Of a stretch of 39,163 nt of DNA, positions 32,336 to 39,163 are shown in pieces; positions within the stretch are counted from its first letter, which is position 1, and every line of letters begins with the position of its first letter. The stretch spans positions 1 to 39,163 of the forward strand of contig CANUDF010000007.1 in assembly GCA_947857085.1 (NCBI GenBank), written 5' to 3'. The DNA is from Candidatus Gastranaerophilales bacterium. Its GTDB lineage: Bacteria > Cyanobacteriota > Vampirovibrionia > Gastranaerophilales > Gastranaerophilaceae. Below the pieces are notes generated by a model. The model saw nothing but the letters and a program-made list of their open reading frames with translations, did no database searches and was not told the DNA's origin. The position numbers and the translations under genes are program-made.

Positions 32336-32400
32336 TTCTATTTAATACCTCAATAATTTTTTCAACATCTTCTCATCTCTAAAACAAGCGGAAATACAAG
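32325..32400 (-). pseudogene. Out-of-frame remnant of a DegT-type aminotransferase 3' end
   Basis: In a frame different from that of the RgpF-like gene, the coding strand reads [14 protein letters not shown]-stop, parallel to the functional aminotransferase end [14 protein letters not shown]-stop at 33285. Upstream of it, TTTCCGCTTGTTTTAGAG parallels TTTCTCCTGTTTTGGAG of the functional gene, with small indels between. The remnant's stop falls 8 nt inside the following gene, just as the functional stop does. Confidence 0.6.
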
Positions 32401-33292
32401 ATTTACCCCTCCCCTTTGAAACCCGCTTTGTGACTGCATTTCGAGGTTTTGCATTTTGGAGGATAAATTTATTGGCATAAATTTTATATAATGACAGCAA
32501 GTCATTATGAGAAAGAAGTGTCAGAATAAACTTGTGAATAAAGTTATAAGTACTGCCGAATTTGTACCCCTGTGCATTGACAATAAATCCTAAATATACC
32601 TCAATAATATAAGCCAGTGGTGAAAATTTATCTGTTGCAGGCAGTATAAAGTCAGAGACTTGCAGGGTGCCTTGCAGGCATTTTAAAATTTCTGCCCTTA
32701 CTACAAAAATTGTACCTGCAAAATATTGAAAAGTTTTTATTTTTTTGAAATTAACTTCCGGATTACAATTTTTAAAATCAGGATGCGATGACGGATCATT
32801 CGGTCTGGTTATTAGTAATGGATAAAATCCTGCACAGCCGAGTTTTTTGTCTTTTTTAAACATATCAAGAATTTTGTTTATATTGTTTTTGCCTAAAATT
32901 GCATTTATAAGAAAATCACGCCAAAAATTTTCTCCTACATAAAATCTGCATTTAGAAAAATGCGGCAATTTTACTTTGATATTCGTGAAACTTTGCTTGG
33001 TATGAATTTTATAAACTAAATCATAATTATCAAGGTTTATTTTATTTAATATATGAATAAAAGGATATATATCAGCAACTCTTATTTTGTTATCAACTAT
33101 ATCAATAGTTATATTTACATTTTTATTAAATGACAATTTAATGTTCTTAAAAAGATGCTCATTGTACTCACAGCAAGTGATAAATAAATCAAATCCGGTT
33201 ATATCCTGAAGGTTAAGCAAATATTCTTTTATTTCCTGCCACAAATCCTGATAATATAAGTGGCATATTACACAAATCCTTTGATTATTCAT
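32342..33292 (-). CDS. RgpF-like (rhamnan synthesis F) glycosyltransferase-type protein
   Basis: [70 protein letters not shown] and [16 protein letters not shown] match the RgpF/rhamnan-synthesis-F pattern found in rhamnose-rich polysaccharide loci, consistent with the rfb genes in the same operon. 316 residues. The ATG lies in an 8-nt overlap with the upstream aminotransferase. The last ~25 residues look foreign: the DNA there reads, in another frame, as the end of an aminotransferase gene ([14 protein letters not shown] then stop), so the true C-terminus may have been altered by recombination. Confidence 0.8.
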   Translation of the reverse strand: MNNQRICVICHLYYQDLWQEIKEYLLNLQDITGFDLFITCCEYNEHLFKNIKLSFNKNVNITIDIVDNKIRVADIYPFIHILNKINLDNYDLVYKIHTKQSFTNIKVKLPHFSKCRFYVGENFWRDFLINAILGKNNINKILDMFKKDKKLGCAGFYPLLITRPNDPSSHPDFKNCNPEVNFKKIKTFQYFAGTIFVVRAEILKCLQGTLQVSDFILPATDKFSPLAYIIEVYLGFIVNAQGYKFGSTYNFIHKFILTLLSHNDLLSLYKIYANKFILQNAKPRNAVTKRVSKGRGKSCISACFRDEKMLKKLLRY

Positions 33293-34373
33293 ATCTGTTA
33301 ATTACCTCAACAACTCGTTCAACTTCTTCATACTCCAAAACAGGAGAAATAGGAAGACTTAAAATAGTTTGATGTATTTCCTCTGTTATCGGCAAACTTA
33401 AATTATTTAATTCTTTGTAGCATACTTGTTTATGTGGCGGTATTGGATAATGAATTAATGTTTCTATGCCATTATCTTTTAAATATTTTTGTAATCTGTC
33501 TCGTTCTTTTGTTCTGATTGCAAAAATATGCCATACGTGAGCTTTTTCGTCATAAATTTCTGGAAGTATAATTGCAGGATTCTTAATATTTTCTCGATAA
33601 TATTTTGAAATTTCTCTGCGTTTTTCATTATCTTTATCTAGTTCTTTTAGTTTAATATCAAGTACTGCTGCCTGAATTTCATCAAGTCTTGAATTTACAC
33701 CTTTATATATATTATGATATTTGATATTTGAACCGTAGTTTCGTAATGCTTTGATTTTATTAGCTAGAACTTCATCATTTGTTGTTACGGCTCCCCCATC
33801 GCCAAGGCAGCCCAGATTTTTACCGGGGTAGAAGCTGAAACCTGAAGCATCACCAAGATTACCGCAGCGTCTGCCTTTATACATTGCTCCATGAGCCTGG
33901 GCAGAATCTTCAATGATTTTAAGGTTATATTTTTCTGCTAAGCGCCAGATTTTTTCCATTTGTACGGCCTGTCCATAAAGGTGAACAACCATTATGGCTT
34001 TTGTTTTTTCTGTGATTTTTTCTTCTATTAAATCAGGATTTATATTATATGTTTTAATATCCGGTTCAACTAAAACAGGAGTGCAGCCGTTCTGTGAGAC
34101 AGCAAGAATTGAGGCAATGTAAGTATTTGCCGGAACAATAATTTCATCACCAGAACCAAAACCGTAAGCTTTAATTATCAAATTTAAAGCATCTAAGCCG
34201 TTGGCAACTCCTACGCAATACTTTGTTCCGCAAAACTCAGCAAAATTTTCGGTAAAGCTTTCGTTTTCTTCTCCTAATAAATACCAGCCTTTATCCAGAA
34301 TTGTATTAATTTTTTTATCAATTTGCCGGCGAAACCGGTTATTAATTTTTTCTAAATCTAAAAACTTAATCAT
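33285..34373 (-). CDS. DegT/DnrJ/EryC1-family sugar aminotransferase (FdtB/QdtB-like)
   Basis: This PLP enzyme probably aminates C3 of a dTDP-3-keto-6-deoxyhexose. [18 protein letters not shown] and [21 protein letters not shown] are characteristic of the FdtB/QdtB group; [49 protein letters not shown], the PLP lysine in SFYPGKNLG (Lys185) and [16 protein letters not shown] follow. 362 residues. GGAG precedes the ATG. With the FdtA-like isomerase at 38665 and RfbA/RfbB it completes a route to dTDP-Fuc3N or dTDP-Qui3N; which epimer depends on the isomerase. Confidence 0.93.
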   Translation of the reverse strand: MIKFLDLEKINNRFRRQIDKKINTILDKGWYLLGEENESFTENFAEFCGTKYCVGVANGLDALNLIIKAYGFGSGDEIIVPANTYIASILAVSQNGCTPVLVEPDIKTYNINPDLIEEKITEKTKAIMVVHLYGQAVQMEKIWRLAEKYNLKIIEDSAQAHGAMYKGRRCGNLGDASGFSFYPGKNLGCLGDGGAVTTNDEVLANKIKALRNYGSNIKYHNIYKGVNSRLDEIQAAVLDIKLKELDKDNEKRREISKYYRENIKNPAIILPEIYDEKAHVWHIFAIRTKERDRLQKYLKDNGIETLIHYPIPPHKQVCYKELNNLSLPITEEIHQTILSLPISPVLEYEEVERVVEVINRYE

Positions 34374-34387
34374 CTTTCTCCTGTTTA

Positions 34388-35314
34388 TTACAGCTCTTTA
34401 TAAAAATTTAGTTTAGGGGAACATTTACAGCCGATACTTTGTTTAAAATCACAAAGTCCATAATTAGGATAACTATTTAAAGTAGATGTGCCTATATCTA
34501 CTATTATTTTGGATTTTTGTTTGTAATAAGCAAAGATATTGTATGCAAGAAAATTCATAGGACAGAGTTTTTCTGAATTGGGTATATTCCCCCAGTATAC
34601 AACACGTATTACATTGTTGTTTATGTTATGGATAAAAGCTGATGCAATTGTTTGCTCATTATGTTTTACCAAAAAATAATCAGAGGGTATAATTTCTGAG
34701 GTCTTTTTAATATCTTCTATTGCCATCCACAATGGGTATCCTTTATGTTCCCTATTTAATTTTATAATTCTATACATTTCTTCAATGTTGTCTGTCTTTT
34801 CAAAGCTCAAACAGTTCTTGACAGAAATTTTATAATTTCTGCGGGCATCATAGGATAACTTATTAATATAATTATCATCAAAATCTTCAAGATAATATTC
34901 ATAATTTATATCATAATTTTCAATCTTATAATTATTATTAATTAAAGCATTTTGAAGTTTGGTAATATGAGTATTATCATAGAATGTCGGCGGTGTATTA
35001 AATTGAATTTTTTTTATATTATTTTCTGCAGCCCAATAGTTTAAAGCTTGTACAGCTTCCATATAATGAGAAATTCTATTATTAGAAGTGATATTTGAAA
35101 AACAACTAAAGGTTGCGGAAAATGGAAATTTAAGGGTTTCATCTTTTATCCCGCCTGCAAGCCCAAATCGATTTTTCCCATTATTGAATATAAAATAAAC
35201 AACCTCATCAACTTTTGATTTGTTAAGTTCTACAAATTCTACTGTATCAAATTTTGAAAAAGGATTTATAACAATTTTTTTGTATTCTTCCTTCGTTATA
35301 TTTTTTATATCCAT
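34388..35314 (-). CDS. GNAT/FemAB-like N-acyltransferase
   Basis: The 308 residues have a GNAT-like duplicated layout as in FemAB/methicillin-resistance-type or PEP-CTERM-associated acyltransferases: [73 protein letters not shown] (LSxxxRRNxxxS), and [31 protein letters not shown]. Such proteins in glycan loci usually acylate an amino sugar or attach an amino acid. It lies 14 nt upstream of the aminotransferase gene, so N-acylation of its product is the natural guess. Confidence 0.75.
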   Translation of the reverse strand: MDIKNITKEEYKKIVINPFSKFDTVEFVELNKSKVDEVVYFIFNNGKNRFGLAGGIKDETLKFPFSATFSCFSNITSNNRISHYMEAVQALNYWAAENNIKKIQFNTPPTFYDNTHITKLQNALINNNYKIENYDINYEYYLEDFDDNYINKLSYDARRNYKISVKNCLSFEKTDNIEEMYRIIKLNREHKGYPLWMAIEDIKKTSEIIPSDYFLVKHNEQTIASAFIHNINNNVIRVVYWGNIPNSEKLCPMNFLAYNIFAYYKQKSKIIVDIGTSTLNSYPNYGLCDFKQSIGCKCSPKLNFYKEL

Positions 35315-35386
35315 TTTTTAACCTTTATATGATTTTTTATATCATAAATGGTATGCATAATAAAGTATAATTTAAGTTTTGTATAT

Positions 35387-36400
35387 TTATAATTTAACTT
35401 GTTTGCGGCTGAATTTATTACAAATTTGCATAATTAGATTTTCATCAAAAACGGATTTTTTATCTTGAGGAATATTTTTTAATATTTCATTCATAAATTC
35501 AACCGGTATATTATTAGTTAGATAAGAAGCATAACCAGGATGACAAAAGTTTACAGCAGTGAGATAATAAGGAAGTGAATATCCCCATGGCGTAACAGAA
35601 AAAATTGGATTTATATATTCTCCTATTATTTTTAAAACAGGAATAATATTATATTTCCCGTTATAGTTATCATTAATATATTTTGTTATTAATTCCGTAC
35701 ACAGGTTACCGGCACCGCGTCCCATTCCTAAAACAGCTGCGTCAATTATGAGTTTTCTTTCAGTGCAGAATTTTAAAAGACTTTTTGAATTTGAAAATGA
35801 TAATTGGAGATTATTATGAGAATGAAAACATAATGATATACTTTTATCGAGGTTTGTATCTATAATGCAAAATAATCGTTTTATATCATCTTCTTGTAAA
35901 GCCCCTATTGAATCAACAATAGACATTCCATATGGTTGAATTGTATTTATTTCTTCTATAAGCTCCAATAATTCTTTATCTGAATATTCATTGATAAATG
36001 TTGGATTTATAAACAGTTTATATCCCTTGGCTTTTAAGGCTTTGCAATAATTTAAAGCTTCGCTTCTTTTGCATTTTTTAAATATTAATCTTAATCCTTT
36101 TATTTTAGAAAAATGTGCATCAGGAATTTTATCAATTGCAAATTCACCAAATTTAATCATTGCAAATAATTTCTCCGGATTAATATTATCAGGAAGAAAT
36201 TTTTCTGCAATTTCGAAAGAGTTGTAAAGTGTCTTGTTTTCGTATTCTTTTATGTCAGTAAAAAATCCGATTTCTATATAATCTATGCGAGCTTTATCCA
36301 GTAAAGTAATTATCTCTTTTGTCTGGACCGGCTCAAAATTCCAGTTGTTAATATAGCCGCCGTCACGCAGAGTACAATCTAAAACTTTAATGTTTGACAT
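35387..36400 (-). CDS. DRE-TIM metallolyase-type aldolase-like protein
   Basis: IKVLDCTLRDGGYINNWNF is the metal-binding signature of the HMGL/homocitrate-synthase/4-hydroxy-2-oxovalerate aldolase superfamily. MSIVDSIGALQEDDIKRL, SLCFHSHNNLQLSFSNS (His-x-His metal ligands) and DAAVLGMGRGAGNLCTELI complete the TIM barrel. 337 residues. Versions of this enzyme occur in capsule and O-antigen loci, where they may make or cleave an acyl- or keto-branched sugar precursor; the substrate is unknown. It is followed by a 72-nt gap, the longest inside the operon. Confidence 0.85.
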   Translation of the reverse strand: MSNIKVLDCTLRDGGYINNWNFEPVQTKEIITLLDKARIDYIEIGFFTDIKEYENKTLYNSFEIAEKFLPDNINPEKLFAMIKFGEFAIDKIPDAHFSKIKGLRLIFKKCKRSEALNYCKALKAKGYKLFINPTFINEYSDKELLELIEEINTIQPYGMSIVDSIGALQEDDIKRLFCIIDTNLDKSISLCFHSHNNLQLSFSNSKSLLKFCTERKLIIDAAVLGMGRGAGNLCTELITKYINDNYNGKYNIIPVLKIIGEYINPIFSVTPWGYSLPYYLTAVNFCHPGYASYLTNNIPVEFMNEILKNIPQDKKSVFDENLIMQICNKFSRKQVKL

Positions 36401-36426
36401 AATTTTAACTCCGGATATCTATTTGT

Positions 36427-37164
36427 TTAATTTTTTATTCTGCAATTTACAAAAATTTCTGATCCATTTTTAGGAAAATATTCTGTAAGTTTGTTGAGTC
36501 CGTCTAATAATTCTGTACTTAATATATCAGAATTCATGCATGAAAGCATTTTGGCGTTATTAAATACTTTCATAAAGTAACTGCCCTCTTCAAAACTTGA
36601 AAAACCTTGGTCCAAACAATATTTTTTAAGCTTGTCTAAATTGTATGTATGATGTCTTTGATAGTTTTGGGCTGTTTTAGATAAAGAATCAACACTTTTG
36701 ATTAATCCTGCTTCCTTTGCCCATAATAAATGGAAAGAATTTTCGTTCGGAACATTTATATGGATAATTGTATTTGGATTCGATAAAGATTTAGTGATTT
36801 GCATTAATATATCCGGATTGATTAACTCATGAATAAGTGAAGAAATTATTATGAAATCAAAAGTTTTATCCTTAAGTTTATCATATGAGTTTTCAGCAAA
36901 ATCATTTATCACGGTTATTTTATTGTTATAAAATTCAGATTTGCAAATAGTTTCGCAAAATTCTTTTGATGGTTCCACTACAGTAAATTCATCATAGTCA
37001 TGATAAAATTCAAAAATAGAACTCGTACCACAGCCTATTTCAAGAATTTTCACCGGCTTGTAAGTATTTAAAATTTCAAGAACTTTTTTCCTGCGATAAT
37101 AAACTGCTACTTTTTCAAAATCATCGTTTAGATAATCTCTTGTATATTTTGTTATATCTCTCAT
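36427..37164 (-). CDS. SAM-dependent methyltransferase
   Basis: A class I Rossmann methyltransferase: VKILEIGCGTSSIFEFY (SAM motif I), EFTVVEPSKEFCE (acidic motif II), DKTFDFIIISSLIHELINPDILMQ (motif IV), and a helical C-terminal cap (AKEAGLIKSVDSLSKTAQNYQRHHTYNL). 245 residues. The start ATG overlaps the upstream stop (TAATG). In this locus it likely O- or N-methylates a sugar or its acyl group; the acceptor cannot be inferred further. Confidence 0.88.
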   Translation of the reverse strand: MRDITKYTRDYLNDDFEKVAVYYRRKKVLEILNTYKPVKILEIGCGTSSIFEFYHDYDEFTVVEPSKEFCETICKSEFYNNKITVINDFAENSYDKLKDKTFDFIIISSLIHELINPDILMQITKSLSNPNTIIHINVPNENSFHLLWAKEAGLIKSVDSLSKTAQNYQRHHTYNLDKLKKYCLDQGFSSFEEGSYFMKVFNNAKMLSCMNSDILSTELLDGLNKLTEYFPKNGSEIFVNCRIKN

Positions 37165-37691
37165 TAGATTTCCTTTCTAATATTATGTAATAATCTTGCA
37201 GGTACACCCGCATATGTTGAATAAGGTTCCGTATCATGTAATACAACTGCACCAGCACCTATTACACATCCTTTTTTAATTGTAACACCTGGAAAAATTG
37301 TAACATTAGCCCCAATCCAAACATCATCTTCGATTATTATTGGACCTGTTTTAATTAATTTAGTTTTAACATATTCTAAATTTTGAAGTAATTGGGAATT
37401 GATAGGACATGCATCAGAAATAACAGTTAATCCCGGAGCTATAGTAACATTGTTACCTATAAAGACAGCAGGTTTATTGGAACCATCGCTAGCATGAATT
37501 AAACCCAGATTTGAATATGTGTTTTCACCCATAATAATGCCAAGCTTTTTCAAATATATTTTACGGATTCTTGCATCAGGATAATAGTATGCAATAGCTT
37601 TGGAAAATCTTGAAGGCATTTTATCTTCATTATTTTCAAGAAAATTAAATATAAACTTGTCCAAAAATTCTAATAAACTTTTAATAATCAT
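37164..37691 (-). CDS. Hexapeptide-repeat (left-handed beta-helix) acyltransferase
   Basis: The C-terminal ~110 residues have isoleucine-rich hexapeptide turns (VFIGNNVTIAPGLTVIS, GPIIIEDDVWIGANVTIFPGVTIKKGCVIGAGAVV) and the YSTYAGVPARLLHNI ending of the maltose/galactoside O-acetyltransferase family, which acts with acetyl-CoA. The N-terminal ~60 residues (FLDKFIFNFLEN..., FSKAIAYYYPDARIRKIYLKKLGI) are helical. 175 residues. It probably O-acetylates a sugar in the glycan, or supplies the N-acetyl group of the 3-amino sugar as FdtC-like enzymes do. Confidence 0.88.
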   Translation of the reverse strand: MIIKSLLEFLDKFIFNFLENNEDKMPSRFSKAIAYYYPDARIRKIYLKKLGIIMGENTYSNLGLIHASDGSNKPAVFIGNNVTIAPGLTVISDACPINSQLLQNLEYVKTKLIKTGPIIIEDDVWIGANVTIFPGVTIKKGCVIGAGAVVLHDTEPYSTYAGVPARLLHNIRKEI

Positions 37692-37712
37692 TTTTTCCCC
37701 TTTTAACTACTT

Positions 37713-37775
37713 TTATGCTGCTTTAGCTAGCGGAGTGAGTGTAAAGTTGCCCCCCCCCCATCTCTCAGAAGTAGA
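37713..37775 (-). repeat. G10 element, copy a (forms the 3' end of the formyltransferase gene)
   Basis: On the coding strand: TCTACTTCTG, a short AG-rich link, ten G (37750-37759), CAACTTTACACTCACTCC, and a GCAGCATAA end. It encodes STSERWGGG..., ending PLAKAA and stop. Copy b at 39076-39134 has the same order of parts. Confidence 0.75.
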
Positions 37776-38672
37776 GAATACAGGCATCTCAGCCTGTATT
37801 AATCTGTTACCAATTTTGAATTCATCTGCAATAGAAACTGGTGTCCCATTTTTTGTTATACTGTTAATTTCTATTATGTTATCAGCTGTTTTAACCCACA
37901 TTTTATTGTCTATAATATTTACGACAGCTCCGGCTATTCCATAATAATCGTCACATTCCGGTACTAAATTCATATCTGTTATTTCATAAATATTGTTTTT
38001 AAATTCAAAGAAAATTCCTGTACCATAAGGAGAGCCCATGACTCTATAAAGATTATATAAATATTTTGTTGTAATATTCCAGTTTTTGATTAAACCGTCA
38101 TTTTTTCTTAATTTCATACAGCATAGATATTTTTTATTTTTTTGAGATTCTGGTAAAATTTTTCCATTAATGATATCTTGTAAAATATCAGGTAACTTAT
38201 CACAAGCTTGTTTCCGGAGTTTTTTTATTATATCTCCGTATTTTTCATTAGGTGCAACCTTTTCAATAAATCTGTAATAAATATCGCCTCCGTCAAATTC
38301 TTCAGTTGCCTCGTGTAGTGTGTATCCTACTTCATCTTCATTATTTATGATTGCCCAAACATTTGCATTAAATCCACGCCATTTAGGCAAAATCCCGGAA
38401 TGTATATTTAAACAAAGAGTATTCTGAAAATAATGTGTTGGAATTATTTTTGAAAAACTTAATATAAGGCAAATATCCACTTCCAATTTTATAATATCTT
38501 CAAACTTTAATTCCTTGATATTATTATCACATAAAAAGGATTTTTGTTTTAGCGCAATGTCAGGTGACGAATAATCTATAACTACACCAATAATAGAAAT
38601 ATTTTTGCATTTAATAAGTGATGCTGCAATATCCAAATTATTTGTATTACCTATAATAACTAGTTTAATCAT
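37713..38672 (-). CDS. Sugar N-formyltransferase (methionyl-tRNA formyltransferase-like fold)
   Basis: The formyltransferase triad is visible: Asn89 and His91 in LCLNIHSGILPKWRG and Asp127 in EEFDGGDI, all in a PurN/Fmt-type N-terminal domain. With FdtA- and FdtB-like proteins this indicates N10-formyl-THF-dependent formylation of a dTDP-amino sugar (such as Qui3NFo or Fuc3NFo). The last ~20 residues, STSERWGGG...TPLAKAA, do not belong to the family; they are encoded by the G10 element at 37713-37775 and look like an appended tail. 319 residues. The start overlaps the upstream FdtA-like gene by 8 nt. Confidence 0.85.
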   Translation of the reverse strand: MIKLVIIGNTNNLDIAASLIKCKNISIIGVVIDYSSPDIALKQKSFLCDNNIKELKFEDIIKLEVDICLILSFSKIIPTHYFQNTLCLNIHSGILPKWRGFNANVWAIINNEDEVGYTLHEATEEFDGGDIYYRFIEKVAPNEKYGDIIKKLRKQACDKLPDILQDIINGKILPESQKNKKYLCCMKLRKNDGLIKNWNITTKYLYNLYRVMGSPYGTGIFFEFKNNIYEITDMNLVPECDDYYGIAGAVVNIIDNKMWVKTADNIIEINSITKNGTPVSIADEFKIGNRLIQAEMPVFSTSERWGGGNFTLTPLAKAA

Positions 38673-39066
38673 TTTTTATGCTCCCCAAAAATTTTTGGTA
38701 ATCTCTTATATATTCTTTTTCGTTATAGTGTTCACTTGCAAGAACCATAAGTTTGCAGCCATAAGAAAAATGTCTCATTTCCCGCCACATATTTTTGCCT
38801 ATATATAAGCCTATATCAGGCCGGTTAAGCCATACTTCTTCTCTTTTTTCTCCATCATCAAGAACAAATTGGCACGAACCGTCCATTGCAACTATAATTT
38901 GTTCAAGATTTTTATGAGCATGTTTCCCCCTTTCAAAATCAGGAATTGTATCATATATATAATAAACTCGTTTTATATCAAACGGAATATTTTTATTGCC
39001 TTCGAGTGAAATGAGTTTACCTCTTTCATCTCCAAATACTTTCATATTAATTAATTTGTAATTCAT
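38665..39066 (-). CDS. FdtA/QdtA-like dTDP-4-oxo-6-deoxyglucose 3,4-ketoisomerase (WxcM-like cupin)
   Basis: This cupin moves the keto group of dTDP-4-keto-6-deoxyglucose from C4 to C3, giving the substrate for the aminotransferase at 33285. FGDERGKLISLEGNKNIPFDIKRVYYIYDT, RGKHAHKNLEQIIVAMDGS (the His-x-His near the active site), FVLDDGEKREEVWLNRPDIGLYIGKNMWREM and VLASEHYNEKEYIRDY are typical. 133 residues. FdtA (6-deoxy-galacto product) and QdtA (gluco product) cannot be told apart reliably by eye. GAGG precedes the ATG. Confidence 0.93.
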   Translation of the reverse strand: MNYKLINMKVFGDERGKLISLEGNKNIPFDIKRVYYIYDTIPDFERGKHAHKNLEQIIVAMDGSCQFVLDDGEKREEVWLNRPDIGLYIGKNMWREMRHFSYGCKLMVLASEHYNEKEYIRDYQKFLGSIKND

Positions 39067-39075
39067 AAAACCTCA

Positions 39076-39134
39076 CTATGCAGCCTTAGGCAGGAGGTTT
39101 ACAAATATGCCCCCCCCCCTATCCCAGAAGTAGA
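39076..39134 (-). repeat. G10 element, copy b
   Basis: On the coding strand: TCTACTTCTG, GGATA, ten G (39110-39119), CATATTTGTAAACCTCC, then GCCTAAGGCTGCATAG. It shares the 10-mer, the tract length, the downstream CA-x-x-TTT and the GC-x-GCATA[A/G] end with copy a. Confidence 0.75.
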
Positions 39135-39163
39135 TATAACAGTGCTTTTAGCGCTTGCCATTT
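39099..39163 (-). CDS. 3' end of a gene entering from the right edge, with a poly-G tail
   Basis: Only the last ~20 codons are in the window. In the frame that matches copy a of the G10 element, the coding strand reads ASAKSTVISTSGIGGGAYL and then TAA. With eleven G instead of ten the frame would read on as ...GIFVNLLPKAA to TAG at 39076, resembling the PLAKAA end of the formyltransferase. The frame choice rests on this similarity alone. Confidence 0.35.
   Translation of the reverse strand, partial: MASAKSTVISTSGIGGGAYL

Noticed and set aside
32401-32420. Fourth G-tract element (GGGGAGGGG on the coding strand) in the RgpF-like gene
   Set aside because: It lacks the TCTACTTCTG box and a pure tract, so I do not count it as a copy, although it lies beside the aminotransferase scar.

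Overview
The window is about 39 kb of AT-rich bacterial chromosome that is almost entirely coding. The best guess for the source is a gut-type member of the Melainabacteria/Vampirovibrionia (Gastranaerophilales-like), the non-photosynthetic sisters of Cyanobacteria. Three things point there: EF-Tu carries the insert that I associate with cyanobacterial EF-Tu ([20 protein letters not shown]), there is a DUF3326 protein of the kind conserved in cyanobacteria, and several proteins carry a short N-terminal 'hxF[K/Y]G' signature that I associate with this order. Secreted proteins, AMIN-amidase, MurI and a dTDP-sugar polysaccharide locus suggest a diderm envelope. The taxonomy is inference; no rRNA gene is present.

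Layout. (1) 1-5.2 kb: the 3' part of uvrA and a small exported protein, converging on an rpsB-tsf operon with a structured leader. (2) 5.3-10.7 kb: an accessory-looking three-gene locus. It holds a huge GLUG/ankyrin/tandem-AAA+ protein split by one in-frame amber codon, a HEAT-like protein, and a second AAA+ ATPase. All three start with the same short FxG-type motif. (3) 10.7-25.1 kb: mostly housekeeping genes (two CobO-type adenosyltransferases, rimP-nusA, tuf, 5-formyl-THF cyclo-ligase, clpP, DUF3326, murI, AMIN-amidase). Mixed in are lineage-specific coiled-coil proteins, two ribbon-helix-helix proteins and a 57-residue protein at 18290-18463. (4) 25.1-26.7 kb: a recent duplication in which two near-identical standalone LuxR-type HTH genes flank tRNA-Arg(ACG) and a truncated SF1 helicase. 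(5) 26.7-39.16 kb: one long minus-strand operon for surface glycan synthesis. rfbCBDA supplies dTDP-L-rhamnose; FdtA-like isomerase, DegT-family aminotransferase, formyltransferase and acyltransferases can branch from the same dTDP-4-keto-6-deoxyglucose intermediate to an N-acylated 3-amino-3,6-dideoxyhexose. Three glycosyltransferase-like proteins, a methyltransferase and a DRE-TIM aldolase-like enzyme complete it.

Most notable signals. (a) Three poly-G tracts of exactly 10 nt, all on the coding strand of the glycan operon. Two lie in a shared ~60-bp element that supplies a C-terminal tail, and the third lies inside a glycosyltransferase frame; this suggests phase variation or cassette shuffling. 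(b) A single TAG interrupts an otherwise continuous 1,000-codon frame exactly at the start of an AAA+ domain. (c) The shared N-terminal motif in three consecutive unrelated proteins. (d) A 200-bp direct repeat with only three mismatches around the LuxR-type genes. (e) An out-of-frame remnant of an aminotransferase 3' end fused to the RgpF-like gene. (f) Matching 9-bp inverted repeats upstream of two coiled-coil genes.
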